Below are positions 1-8,203 of a stretch of DNA of 46,361 nucleotides, piece by piece. The translations under genes were made by a program, and so were the position numbers. The DNA comes from a virus: IMG/VR virus record IMGVR_UViG_3300048571_000019, positions 1 to 46,361 of that record. The stretch is one strand, 5' to 3'. A model generated the notes under the pieces. That model was not told the origin of the DNA, made no database searches, and saw only the letters and a list, made by a program, of their open reading frames with translations. Position 1 is the first letter of the stretch; each line of letters starts with the position of its first letter.

Positions 1-252
1 GATCGGCGGTATCTCGGTTCTGATGCGGACGATTGGCACACTGGCGACTTCATGCTTGACGCGATGGTCCCGATTAGTTGGACACATACGCAATTGCTAG
101 GCGTTGCGGGCGATATTCGCGCGTGGTTCACTAAGGATTTAATCTTGGGTGGTTTAGTTAGGATTGAAAAGACACCCGCCGTCACTGTTGCATATCGTGA
201 CGGCGGTTTTATGCGTTTGCCCGTTGCGGTTAATTGGCGGGCCGTGGGTTAG
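1..252 (+). CDS. Partial protein upstream of the tail tube gene (5' end outside window)
   Basis: The reading frame is open from the first base and ends at a TAG; 83 residues are visible. The visible part has no motif I recognise, but it is mixed alpha/beta in character with several aromatic residues. In siphophages the gene immediately before the tail tube protein is commonly a tail completion or tail terminator protein, so that is the contextual guess. The start codon lies outside the window. Confidence 0.6.
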   Translation, partial: DRRYLGSDADDWHTGDFMLDAMVPISWTHTQLLGVAGDIRAWFTKDLILGGLVRIEKTPAVTVAYRDGGFMRLPVAVNWRAVG

Positions 253-584
253 ACTGCATAAGAGTGGCGCGGCAATGCGCTTCCGACAAATTCCTTTGCA
301 TAAAAATCTATTTTAGTTACGAAAAAACCGTTATCCGACGCAAACTCACTGACCGCTAACATAAAATCATCGGGGTGCATTTTGCGGGGCGGGTCTGGTT
401 CTTTTTTTGGTGCAAATAGTTCAAATTCACTTTCGGTAACGTAGTAACCACTCCTATCGCCCCCACAAAGCCAGTACATATCGTATCCATTATTTGATGT
501 GAGTTCCACAATATCACCGATATTAAAACGATGATTGTTTGTGTTTTTAGTAATCCTAACCTTATCGCCTACCTTAAATTCCAT
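249..584 (-). CDS. Small KOW/SH3-like protein, moron on the opposite strand
   Basis: A 111-residue protein beginning MEFKVGDKVRI, a pattern typical of small SH3/KOW-like barrels, followed by GDIVEL and a C-terminal alpha/beta part. An upstream in-frame GTG would add three residues, but GGAG lies 8 bases before the chosen ATG, which favours it. It is the only leftward gene in the tail module, inserted between a probable tail completion gene and the tube gene, and its end overlaps the preceding stop. That is the typical placement of a moron (an independently expressed accessory gene). Function unknown. Confidence 0.7.
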   Translation of the reverse strand: MEFKVGDKVRITKNTNNHRFNIGDIVELTSNNGYDMYWLCGGDRSGYYVTESEFELFAPKKEPDPPRKMHPDDFMLAVSEFASDNGFFVTKIDFYAKEFVGSALPRHSYAV

Positions 585-612
585 ATCCCGCACTCCATTG
601 TTTGCGCCTCTT

Positions 613-641
613 TTGCACCGTTACACCATACGCGCTATACT
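613..641 (+). promoter_or_regulatory. Promoter for the tail tube gene
   Basis: TTGCAC, 17 bases, then TATACT: a good sigma70-type match. It lies about 50 bases upstream of the major tail protein and in the gap created by the leftward moron, where rightward transcription would need re-initiation. The portal promoter at 36093 has the same TTGCAC -35 box and the same spacing. Confidence 0.65.
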
Positions 642-691
642 GTCAACAGTTAATTTCACGCCCCATTGCGGGCTAAACAAAGGCTAGCAAT

Positions 692-1159
692 ATGGCACAC
701 GATACCTACGCAGGCGGCAGAGTTTACGTTTCCAGCACAACCCAAGGCGCGGACCTGCTGCAAGCTGGTTTTGAAGCCCTGACTTGGATTGAAATCAAAC
801 CAGTCGTCACGCAACCCGGCCTTGGCATCGACTACACCCCAGTCGATCAAACATACCTGACCGGACTAACCCAAACTAAGCCGGGTTCTGGCAAAGTCAA
901 GGGCGGCGATCTTGTGTGCGGTAACATTCCCGACGACGCTGGGCAGGTTATCCTCAAGGGCATGGCTGGCACTGCTGTTGAGCGGGCATACAAGGCCACT
1001 CGCGCCACTACCAACACTGCGGGCGCTTTCCTCACTGAAACCGTCTATTCCCGTTGCGTTGTCGTATCTATGGGCGACGAAGGCGGCGGCGTGGACGATA
1101 TCAACGCGCCTAAATACACGATGGCTTTCAACCAGAAGCCAATCTACGTCGTCGCCTAA
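692..1159 (+). CDS. Major tail (tube) protein
   Basis: A 155-residue protein rich in beta-forming residues and glycine, starting MAHDTYAGGRVYVS, preceded by AAGG 8 bases before ATG. It is followed by the two tail assembly chaperone frames and the tape measure gene, the invariant siphophage order, so the tube assignment rests mainly on position, size and composition. Such proteins polymerise into the hexameric-ring tail tube through which DNA passes. It has its own promoter, consistent with a highly expressed structural gene. A direct family match cannot be checked here. Confidence 0.75.
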   Translation: MAHDTYAGGRVYVSSTTQGADLLQAGFEALTWIEIKPVVTQPGLGIDYTPVDQTYLTGLTQTKPGSGKVKGGDLVCGNIPDDAGQVILKGMAGTAVERAYKATRATTNTAGAFLTETVYSRCVVVSMGDEGGGVDDINAPKYTMAFNQKPIYVVA

Positions 1160-1206
1160 TATCACTTATGGGCGATAATCGCTAAACATAGCTGGAGGGC
1201 TATTAA

Positions 1207-1614
1207 ATGGACTTGTCTAAGCATATTATTTATGATGCAGAGTTTCCTGTTGTTATTGTTCCGCCTAGTGGGGACGATAAAGGCGTGGTGTTTTATGTCA
1301 CGTCTTTGCAGTCTAAGAATATCCAAAAGATTGAACGTGATGAGCGCAACAAACTATTGGTTATGAAAAACTCACGCGGCGATAAGGGCTTGGCATCGAC
1401 AGACCTTGACGCCGTGGAAACGATTGAGCGGTCAAAGATCATGGCCACGTTGTCGCGGTGGGAATGGAACGGCAATTCGTTTGGCGATCTTGGCAAAGAC
1501 CCTGCATTTACGCCTGAAAACCTAGCGGCTATTGTTGATCATGACAACACTCAATGGATTGTTGATTTGCTCTATGCCGGGGCGGCTAACATCGGAAATT
1601 TTACGCAGAAATAA
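1207..1614 (+). CDS. Tail assembly chaperone, short form (lambda gpG-like)
   Basis: A 135-residue soluble protein with GGAG 9 bases before ATG. The size, the position between tube protein and tape measure, and the frameshift signal at its 3' end all fit the short tail assembly chaperone that coats the tape measure protein during tail assembly. The C-terminal third (ENLAAIVDHDNTQWIVDLL) is helical. The last codons contain a slippery heptamer that would send a fraction of ribosomes into the overlapping -1 frame (see separate entries). Confidence 0.82.
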   Translation: MDLSKHIIYDAEFPVVIVPPSGDDKGVVFYVTSLQSKNIQKIERDERNKLLVMKNSRGDKGLASTDLDAVETIERSKIMATLSRWEWNGNSFGDLGKDPAFTPENLAAIVDHDNTQWIVDLLYAGAANIGNFTQK

Positions 1615-1629
1615 CGCGGCAATGCGTTA
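1596..1629 (+). promoter_or_regulatory. Programmed -1 frameshift signal
   Basis: The heptamer A AAT TTT (1596-1602) is read in the chaperone frame exactly as the X XXY YYZ slippery consensus. Nine bases downstream a hairpin can form: TAACGC (1612-1617) with GCGTTA (1624-1629), loop of six bases, including the zero-frame stop codon. After slipping back one base the ribosome enters a frame open from 1602 to 1979. Slippery site, spacer and stem-loop are arranged as in the lambda G/GT system. Confidence 0.8.
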
Positions 1630-1979
1630 ACTACGTAACCATTTACACCAAGTACGATATATCGGACGGGGTGGCATATGGTAACAAGCCCGAAGGTATG
1701 ACGCAGCGAGAACTAAGAACACTCGCGGGAATGGCTGATAAAATACCAGACAACCACGTTGATATTGAGTATCACTATTTGATTGAGTGGTTCTGGGACT
1801 TGCGGTCATATGTATCTGATAATTACACGCCGTTAACGCCTGATTGCGTTCCTAAATGGTTGCCCGATAAATACCCAAGCCGCGAAGAATGTGATATAAT
1901 CCTTGCAATGGATTTGGCATTCCGCAAAGGCATGGCGGCAACGGTTGCGGCTAATGAACAAAAGAGGCGTGATAAATGA
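1602..1979 (+). CDS. Tail assembly chaperone extension (gpT-like), made by -1 frameshift
   Basis: The frame is open without a stop from the slippery site to 1979, giving a predicted 257-residue fusion (132 codons of the short form plus 125). A GTG at 1671 would give a free-standing 102-residue protein, but it lacks a well-spaced ribosome site and would discard the conserved open stretch 1602-1670. The extension is helical with an IEYHYLIEWFWDLRSY segment. In lambda the equivalent T domain recruits the tape measure protein to the tube subunits. The end overlaps the tape measure start by ATGA. Confidence 0.78.
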   Translation, partial: YAEITRQCVNYVTIYTKYDISDGVAYGNKPEGMTQRELRTLAGMADKIPDNHVDIEYHYLIEWFWDLRSYVSDNYTPLTPDCVPKWLPDKYPSREECDIILAMDLAFRKGMAATVAANEQKRRDK

Positions 1980-3919
1980 CTGATGTAGCGTCTCTTAGTG
2001 TATCGGCGACAGAAACAGGCGTTGCAAAGGTCGATAGCGCGTTGTTGGGTCTTGCTAAAAGCGCGGGCGTAGCAGAGGCGGCAACTGGTCGGTTCTCGGC
2101 GGCATCGCAGAAAGCGGCTAGGGATAACTACACCGCTTGGCAGTCGGCTGGATCGGCACTACCTGCATTTTCATCGGCGATTGGTAAGTCGTCGCCAATC
2201 GTTCGCGGCGCTGGCGTTGAGATGAAAAACTACGGGATGCACACTGCCAACGTATTCGCGCAGTTGAACGATATCGGCATGATGATGGCGGCAGGTCAAA
2301 ACCCGTTGCAGTTGGCCTTGCAGCAAGGTACGCAGCTTAACCAAGTCTGGGGGCAGATGGGCGGCAAGATCGGTGCCGTTGGCGCTGTATTGCAAGGCGC
2401 GTTTATGTCATTGCTAAACCCGCTGAACTTAGTCACCATTGGCGTCATCGCAGGCGGCGCGGCATTGATGAATTATTTCACATCGGCGGGGGCTGGCGCT
2501 AAGACGTTCAAGGAAAACCTAGACGAACTAGAAAGCGCAATCGGCACTCTGAACGATGTAACTAACATGTATTCAGAGGATGGCCTTGCCAAGCTGAAAG
2601 AGAAGTACGGGTCGCTAAATGACGACGTGATGAAGTTGATCGAAAATCAAAAGATACTGGCTTTAGATGAGTCGGCTAAAAAACTCAATGCCGTTCTGGC
2701 TTCAATGAGTGAAACTATTGGTGATGGGTGGCTAACGTCAACTAGCGGCGATATGGCTGACATATTCGAAATGTCGCATAGGGAAGCCGCGTTCCTTTAT
2801 GGCGAGTTGATCAATATCAAAAATCTTAAGACTTTTGATGAGCAGTCTGCGGCTCTAGGTAAAATGCGAGATCAGCTTTCAATAGCCACTGACGGGTTTA
2901 CTAAAATGACCGATGAACAGTCGGCCATGTTTGGTAAACTAGTCATTGCTGAAGGACAAATTCTAGAACTCGAGCAATCAACGCGCAAGGCTGAAAACGC
3001 GGCGATTGATCTAACCGCATCGGCACCGGGCGCGGGATGGATGGCGTCGGCAATCAGCGAAACAAATATGCTTATCGGAAAGCTGACAAAGGCTAAGGCG
3101 GTTTCGGATGGATTGCGCAACGTTAAAATGGGCGATCTTGCGTCTCAATACGGGCAATATGGCGCGGGCAGAACATCGGGTGAAAAGCTAAACCGTGACG
3201 CTGGATCGCTATACGGCGGAAATGGTAACGTTCTTGACGGCATGGGGTACTATGACACGTCCAGCGGTGCGAGTGGCGGCGGCGGTGGGTCTGACCCATA
3301 TCAAGCTAATCTTGATCGGCTTATGTCTTCACTAATGACTGAGCGCGAAACCGTCGAAAAGTGGTATGCTGACAACGAGGTCATTCTAAACGACCGTCGG
3401 GCAATGGAGTTGCTAGGCGCGGCTGGTCATAAAGAGGCTATGCTTGATCTGGAACGTCAATACCATGAGAAGTTAAAAGGCATCCGTGAAACAAGCGATC
3501 AATTCAGCTTAGACAGCGCGGCAAGCCTATTCGGCAATCTTAACTCAATGTCGGGTGGCGGTTACGATGGCCTATTGCGCGCGCAACGGTCATTCGCGGC
3601 GGCATCGGCACTGATTAGCACATATAAGGGCGCGGCTGATGAATTGGCGCGACCTACCGCGACGCCTTGGCAAAAGTTTGCATCGGTCGCTAAGGTTATC
3701 GCCACGGGCATGGGGTTTGTAAGCGCAATCAAGGGCGGCGGGTCTGGCGGCGGCGGGTCTAGCAAAGCGCCCACATCAGTTGGCGGTGCGGCGGCTGAAC
3801 CTACACGCACGACGACGGTTAGTTTCCAAGGTGATCCGTTCATGGTCGCAATCGCTGAAAGTGTTATGTCGCAGATGTATGAGGCTAGCGGCAATGGTAG
3901 GGTGTTGATCAAAGCATGA
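1976..3919 (+). CDS. Tail tape measure protein
   Basis: A 647-residue protein, the longest of the tail module, directly after the chaperones. It has an N-terminal helical region rich in Ala, Gly and Gln, a hydrophobic segment around residues 148-168 (LNLVTIGVIAGGAAL), charged coiled-coil-like stretches, glycine-rich linkers near residues 430-440 and 580-595, and a short C-terminal domain. This is the usual plan of the phage tape measure, which sets tail length and may aid DNA passage through the inner membrane. By the usual ~0.15 nm per residue rule the tail would be about 100 nm; that figure is an inference. Translation is coupled to the chaperone by ATGA overlap. Confidence 0.88.
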   Translation: MTDVASLSVSATETGVAKVDSALLGLAKSAGVAEAATGRFSAASQKAARDNYTAWQSAGSALPAFSSAIGKSSPIVRGAGVEMKNYGMHTANVFAQLNDIGMMMAAGQNPLQLALQQGTQLNQVWGQMGGKIGAVGAVLQGAFMSLLNPLNLVTIGVIAGGAALMNYFTSAGAGAKTFKENLDELESAIGTLNDVTNMYSEDGLAKLKEKYGSLNDDVMKLIENQKILALDESAKKLNAVLASMSETIGDGWLTSTSGDMADIFEMSHREAAFLYGELINIKNLKTFDEQSAALGKMRDQLSIATDGFTKMTDEQSAMFGKLVIAEGQILELEQSTRKAENAAIDLTASAPGAGWMASAISETNMLIGKLTKAKAVSDGLRNVKMGDLASQYGQYGAGRTSGEKLNRDAGSLYGGNGNVLDGMGYYDTSSGASGGGGGSDPYQANLDRLMSSLMTERETVEKWYADNEVILNDRRAMELLGAAGHKEAMLDLERQYHEKLKGIRETSDQFSLDSAASLFGNLNSMSGGGYDGLLRAQRSFAAASALISTYKGAADELARPTATPWQKFASVAKVIATGMGFVSAIKGGGSGGGGSSKAPTSVGGAAAEPTRTTTVSFQGDPFMVAIAESVMSQMYEASGNGRVLIKA

Positions 3920-4710
3920 GCATAGTCATTGTATCAGGTGCGCAAGGTACAAGCGGGGCTAACCTGCTATATCGAAACCTATTCCTTGAGGGGACATTAA
4001 CCGGGGGTAATGAAAGCCCAAGCAATCCAGTTGAAAATGCGGTTAGCGGCGAAACTTGGGATTATTGGTCACAATCTATAATTGGCGGGACTATTCAAGT
4101 TGATTTAGGTTCGGCGCAATCATGTGACGGCATAGGGTTTTCTTCTCACAACGCAGGTACAAGCGGTTCAAGGCTTGACATTCAGCACTCATCTAACGGA
4201 TCAACTTGGACCAACATAGTCCAGTATTCTCCACCTGATAATTCCGCAATCTTTATTTCGTTTCCGTCTACATCGGCCCGATATTGGCGCGTATTGGCAG
4301 ACGTATCTATTTGCTTCATCGGCGTTATTATCCTAGGCCAGCGTTTACAATTCCCGGCTGGTGTTTTGACTGGTCACACGTCAATGCACAATGCCAAAAA
4401 ATCAAAGCTAATGAATACGACTACTGTTTCAGGTCATCACAGAAACAACCGTATCACCCGCATGGGTATTGAGGGTAAGATTGACTTTGGTCTGGTTGCC
4501 ACGTCTTTCGGTGATGGTGCATTCCAAGAGTTTAAGGACCATTACAACGCGGGCAAGATATTCTTCTACGCCGGGTCGCCATTGAACTACCCCAAAGATA
4601 CGGCGCTTTGCTGGCGTCCAGAAGCTGCGGGCGATATATCCCCGTCATACCAAGAGGGCGGCACGTTGATGGACTTGTCTATGGAGGTAAGCGCGTTTGT
4701 CGATACGTGA
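3916..4710 (+). CDS. Minor tail protein with discoidin-like N-terminal domain
   Basis: 264 residues. The first half looks like an F5/8 type C (discoidin) jelly roll: an early unpaired SGETWDYW region, IQVDLGSAQSCDGIGFSSHN, then RLDIQHSSNGSTW and ARYWRVLAD. Such domains bind carbohydrate or other surface ligands. The second half (from about residue 150) reads like a distal tail or tail-tip protein. It sits between the tape measure and the hub-like protein, where distal tail proteins are found, and overlaps both neighbours, suggesting coupled translation. A role in first contact with the cell surface is plausible but inferred. Confidence 0.7.
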   Translation: MSIVIVSGAQGTSGANLLYRNLFLEGTLTGGNESPSNPVENAVSGETWDYWSQSIIGGTIQVDLGSAQSCDGIGFSSHNAGTSGSRLDIQHSSNGSTWTNIVQYSPPDNSAIFISFPSTSARYWRVLADVSICFIGVIILGQRLQFPAGVLTGHTSMHNAKKSKLMNTTTVSGHHRNNRITRMGIEGKIDFGLVATSFGDGAFQEFKDHYNAGKIFFYAGSPLNYPKDTALCWRPEAAGDISPSYQEGGTLMDLSMEVSAFVDT

Positions 4711-6457
4711 GCCTTTTGACCTAATCGAACTAGATATGGACTATTGCAGCCGCACGTTTGGCGTTGCGCCTTGCACGGCTGCATTGGGTGGTGTTGTTAC
4801 TCGCAAGTGTTTTAATACGTTTGCGACGTGCAAAGACTTGGCGAACTTCAATAAGACCGTATTGACTTACAAGTTTGTAACGCCAACGCCTAGCTATCCC
4901 AAGGGTGGAACGGTATTCCCTTACTTGGTGTCAGTGTCGGGGGCTAGTGCGACTGTCAACATTGCGGGCAGCGATGATAAACTTGATGCACTCGGGTCGC
5001 GCGGTACTGTATCGGCCACATTCAGCGATCACCCATACCATGACAGGTTCATGGATAAGTACGCAAGAGAGCGCGTTACAGGGGCGGCGGTACTTGGTGG
5101 CGTGGGGTATAACCCGAATGACCGTGGCACGTTCTGGACCAAATTCAAGGCGCGCAATCCTAACTATGCGGGCCGTCCTATGCGTAGGATTAGCGGTTAC
5201 ATTGTTGACGGCGTTGTCACGATTGCATCAACTCGGCATTTTGTAATCAGCGAGATAGTCGGGCCGGATGATAACGGGTCAGTCGATATCAAAGGCAAGG
5301 ATATTCTGTTCTTGGCTGATAACGACAAGGCAGTCGCGCCTAAGACTAGCCGGGGCATTCTGCTAACGGCGGTAACTGCGGCGGCTGGTCAGGTGTTTAC
5401 ACTAAACCCTGCGGGCATCGGTTCGGAATATGCGGCCAGTGGTTTTGCGACTATCGGGTCGGAGTTGGCGGCGTTCACTCGGTCGGGCGACGTTGTAACT
5501 CTCACAGAACGAGGCGTAAACGGCACTGTGGCGGCGGTTCACGGTATCAATGACGCATTCCAGCAAACATATTCGCCGCGACGTGTTCGGATTGATTTAG
5601 CTATTGCCGATCTATTGATCAACTATGCGGGCGTTAGTGCTGCGTTTGTACCTGTTGCGGCTTGGGCGGCTGAGGTTGCGCGGTGGGCACCTACTTTGAT
5701 GGTTTCGACCGACATTCTAAAGCCTGAAGGTGTTAGCAAGCTAATTGGTGAACTTGCGGTTCTTGGCATTAGTATTTGGTGGGATGATGTATCGCAAGAA
5801 ATCGGCCTAAAGATCAATAGACCGCCTGACACTGACGTTGTGAAGGAAATCACTGACCGAAATAACATCGTGTCAATATCGCAAGAGGACCGCGACGAGG
5901 ACCGATTGACTGAGGTTGTGTTTTATTCCCGCGTTATCAATCCAACGCAATCGACAACCGACGAAAAGAACTACTATTCGGGAGCAAAGCTAATTGATGC
6001 GGACGCTAAATCACCGAATAGTTATGGTGATACTAAAATCAAGACCATTCATTGCCGATGGTTAAACCACGGTGATGATGCGTTGGTTAAGATTATGTCA
6101 AAGCGTTTGTTGAATAGGTTCAACAAACAACCCGTGCGATATGAGATTACAGTTGATATTAACGACGATACGGAATTGACTGAGATTATCAATACGACTT
6201 CTTATGTGTTGACTTCGGACGATGGAGGCGGTCGTGCGCAGTTAATGCAGGTTATTAAGCGTGAGGAAGTTATCAACGGTCATCATGTTAAACTGACAGC
6301 CCAGTCATTTGCGTTTGACCAAAGATATGGGTATATTACAGAGAACTCGCGGCCTGTTTATACGTCAAGTAGCACGGCGCAGAAAAATAGGGGCGCATAT
6401 ATGGTAGGGCCTAGCTTGGTATTCGGTGACTTCCTCGGCGCGTATAGGTTTATCTGA
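4697..6457 (+). CDS. Tail hub / minor tail protein
   Basis: 586 residues starting at TTG, chosen because GGAGG lies 9 bases upstream and the frame before it overlaps the previous gene by only 14 bases. The protein begins SIREPFDLIELDMDYC and has clustered cysteines in the first 50 residues (C-x-R near 14, C-T near 25, C-F near 35, C-K near 41), followed by beta-rich domains and a region (residues 390-420) with many acidic residues. Length and position after the distal tail protein fit a baseplate hub or tail-associated protein. No catalytic motif for a tail lysozyme or peptidase was seen. Confidence 0.65.
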   Translation: MSIREPFDLIELDMDYCSRTFGVAPCTAALGGVVTRKCFNTFATCKDLANFNKTVLTYKFVTPTPSYPKGGTVFPYLVSVSGASATVNIAGSDDKLDALGSRGTVSATFSDHPYHDRFMDKYARERVTGAAVLGGVGYNPNDRGTFWTKFKARNPNYAGRPMRRISGYIVDGVVTIASTRHFVISEIVGPDDNGSVDIKGKDILFLADNDKAVAPKTSRGILLTAVTAAAGQVFTLNPAGIGSEYAASGFATIGSELAAFTRSGDVVTLTERGVNGTVAAVHGINDAFQQTYSPRRVRIDLAIADLLINYAGVSAAFVPVAAWAAEVARWAPTLMVSTDILKPEGVSKLIGELAVLGISIWWDDVSQEIGLKINRPPDTDVVKEITDRNNIVSISQEDRDEDRLTEVVFYSRVINPTQSTTDEKNYYSGAKLIDADAKSPNSYGDTKIKTIHCRWLNHGDDALVKIMSKRLLNRFNKQPVRYEITVDINDDTELTEIINTTSYVLTSDDGGGRAQLMQVIKREEVINGHHVKLTAQSFAFDQRYGYITENSRPVYTSSSTAQKNRGAYMVGPSLVFGDFLGAYRFI

Positions 6458-6975
6458 TGGCAACTTATACAACTATTTTAGACACTCAATTAGACCCTGA
6501 TGCGCCACTAACGTCGCTACTTATGTATCAGTTGCGGGATAATGCCTTGGCGATTGCTGAGAGCGATACCACAGTCCCCGCCGCTTATCAGATCGGCCAT
6601 AGGTTGCTAGGGACATTGACCACAACTAGCGGATCGACCGTCACGTTGTCGGGGTTGGTGTTGACGCCTTATCGGTTTTTGAAGTGCGTGTTTAACGGTA
6701 CAGGGTCAAATAGTAACTCTACAACTCACCAAATAGGCGGTGCTCAAGTGGTTTCATTGCCTTTAGCAACTGATCGGGCATGGGGTATTGTTGAAATTGA
6801 TCTTTTCAATGGAACGGGTTTTGCCGCAATGTCTATAAATAACGCCAATCCCGGTGGTGCAATAGGTGGTGTTTATGGCATCAGAACGTCACTTACAACG
6901 GCATCAACTGCGGTTAGTGCTGTGTCAAGTGGTGCATTCGGCGCTGGATCAGTCCGCGTCTATGGGGTGCAATGA
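6457..6975 (+). CDS. Small tail fibre / tail tip protein
   Basis: 172 residues. A short N-terminal adaptor-like segment (ATYTTILDTQLDPDAPLTS..YQLRDNALAI) is followed by a Ser/Thr/Gly-rich beta region. The first part resembles the N-terminus of many short phage receptor-binding or fibre proteins that attach to the tail tip. It overlaps the hub gene stop by one base. It is the last clear structural gene of the tail operon, as expected for a fibre. The receptor cannot be inferred. Confidence 0.55.
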   Translation: MATYTTILDTQLDPDAPLTSLLMYQLRDNALAIAESDTTVPAAYQIGHRLLGTLTTTSGSTVTLSGLVLTPYRFLKCVFNGTGSNSNSTTHQIGGAQVVSLPLATDRAWGIVEIDLFNGTGFAAMSINNANPGGAIGGVYGIRTSLTTASTAVSAVSSGAFGAGSVRVYGVQ

Positions 6976-7286
6976 TGGGAACTGAAATCATCATCGACGC
7001 CAACACTGGTGAAGTGACAACGCGGGAATATACAGACCCGCCTTTCGACATCGTAGCATGGCGCGCAACACTCCAATGCACCCCCGCGCAAATGCGTCTA
7101 ACTCTACATCGCGCCGGACTGCTTACCACAGTGCAGGCAATCGCTGACAGTGACCCAGAGGCTAAAATTCTATGGGAATACGCGACCCAAATCATTCGCA
7201 ATTCGCCATTCATTGACGCACTAGGATCGGCGTCGTTTACACCAACGCAAATTGATGATCTATTCGTCGCGGCAATGTCCGCATGA
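6972..7286 (+). CDS. Small protein following the fibre gene, possible fibre-assembly or structural factor
   Basis: 104 residues (103 if the second of the two adjacent ATG codons is used). It begins with a short beta segment (IIIDANTGEVTTREYTD) like the small proteins found after phage fibre genes, then a helical region (PAQMRLTLHRAGLLTTVQAIAD, IDDLFVAAM). It overlaps both neighbours by ATGA-type junctions. A chaperone or virion role would be a guess from position. Confidence 0.6.
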   Translation: MMGTEIIIDANTGEVTTREYTDPPFDIVAWRATLQCTPAQMRLTLHRAGLLTTVQAIADSDPEAKILWEYATQIIRNSPFIDALGSASFTPTQIDDLFVAAMSA

Positions 7287-7579
7287 TTGATCTAATCACC
7301 CCCGACGACTTCGCATCAGACCCCTACACTGGCGGGCTTAATCAGATGGGCCATGCCGTACTAGGTGGCGCTTTGGCGCTGTTTATGGGCTACTGGGCGG
7401 GCGTTCTTATTATCGGGTGGGAAGCGTGGCAACTCAAGCGCAAAGGTGCGCTACGGGCCGATTACTGGGCTGATCTATCGTTCTGGGCCATTGGCGTGTT
7501 TATGTTTCAATGGGAGTACTTCTTGCCGTTCATTGCTGGTTTGGGCTTTACATGGATGATCTATATTGACCGCCGCTGA
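7283..7579 (+). CDS. Small membrane protein of the lysis region
   Basis: 98 residues with hydrophobic segments around residues 23-45 (HAVLGGALALFMGYWAGVLI) and 66-95 (LSFWAIGVFMFQWEYFLPFI, FTWMIYID). It is rich in tryptophan. The gene overlaps both neighbours and opens the run of membrane proteins that precedes the muramidase. A holin-related role is possible from context only; the family is not recognised. Confidence 0.65.
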   Translation: MIDLITPDDFASDPYTGGLNQMGHAVLGGALALFMGYWAGVLIIGWEAWQLKRKGALRADYWADLSFWAIGVFMFQWEYFLPFIAGLGFTWMIYIDRR

Positions 7580-7982
7580 ACTGTCATACCAACTAGGCGC
7601 GCGGGTTAATTACATCGACAGGCATCGGCCTTTGTTGCTACAGGTGCAATACGCGCTATTCGCCGTGGGTTTATTCTTCTACACGGCGGGACGCGCGCAA
7701 CCGGGTGTTTTTCAGGCGTCAACGTGGGGCAATCTAGCCCATGAAATGCCCGCCGCGTTTTGGGGCGCATTTAATGCATTAGCCGCTATGATCACAATTC
7801 TAGGATTGCTAAAGCCTGTCAATTCTAAAATGGTTGCAGTCGGTGCTAGTTTCCAAGTCTTGCAATTCGGCGCAATCGCTACATCGTGCATTCTATATCA
7901 AGGCGATTACGGAATAGGCATCTATTCAATCTGTCTGGTATTGCTGCACTCCAAAATCCTATACGAATCGGCAAGGTACTAA
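7566..7982 (+). CDS. Multi-pass membrane protein of the lysis region
   Basis: 138 residues with a TTG start that overlaps the preceding gene by 14 bases. Four hydrophobic segments can be seen, about residues 25-45 (VQYALFAVGLFFYTAG), 62-80, 87-107 (MVAVGASFQVLQFGAIATS) and 112-130 (GIGIYSICLVLLH). The function is unknown; together with its upstream neighbour it may modulate membrane permeability. Translation is probably coupled to the upstream gene because no clear ribosome site precedes the TTG. Confidence 0.6.
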   Translation: MTAAELSYQLGARVNYIDRHRPLLLQVQYALFAVGLFFYTAGRAQPGVFQASTWGNLAHEMPAAFWGAFNALAAMITILGLLKPVNSKMVAVGASFQVLQFGAIATSCILYQGDYGIGIYSICLVLLHSKILYESARY

Positions 7983-7984
7983 AT

Positions 7985-8203
7985 ATGCCAATTATTGACG
8001 GTGACTTTGCAAGATGGTTTATTGACGCATACGGACTTCCCGCCGCTTTGGCGGTTTTTGTCTTGTGGAAATCAATGGGAAAGACTGACACCAAACAAGA
8101 CGTGGCGCGCGAATTAATCACCAAAATTGACAGCCTATCATCTAACGTGCAGGATGTAAGGGAGCGAGTTGCTAAGATAGAGGGGAAGCTAGATGCTAAA
8201 TGA
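7985..8203 (+). CDS. Single-pass membrane protein with coiled-coil tail, possible holin or accessory
   Basis: 72 residues: a hydrophobic segment near residues 16-29 (YGLPAALAVFVLWK) then a charged heptad-like helix (LITKIDSLSSNVQDVRERVAKIEGKL). One membrane span plus a coiled coil resembles XhlA-type phage membrane proteins and some small holins. It overlaps the muramidase start by 11 bases, which ties it to lysis. Confidence 0.62.
   Translation: MPIIDGDFARWFIDAYGLPAALAVFVLWKSMGKTDTKQDVARELITKIDSLSSNVQDVRERVAKIEGKLDAK

Noticed and set aside
1671-1979. Independent gene starting at GTG 1671
   Set aside because: The frame is open upstream to the slippery site, with no well-spaced ribosome site; a frameshift product explains it better.
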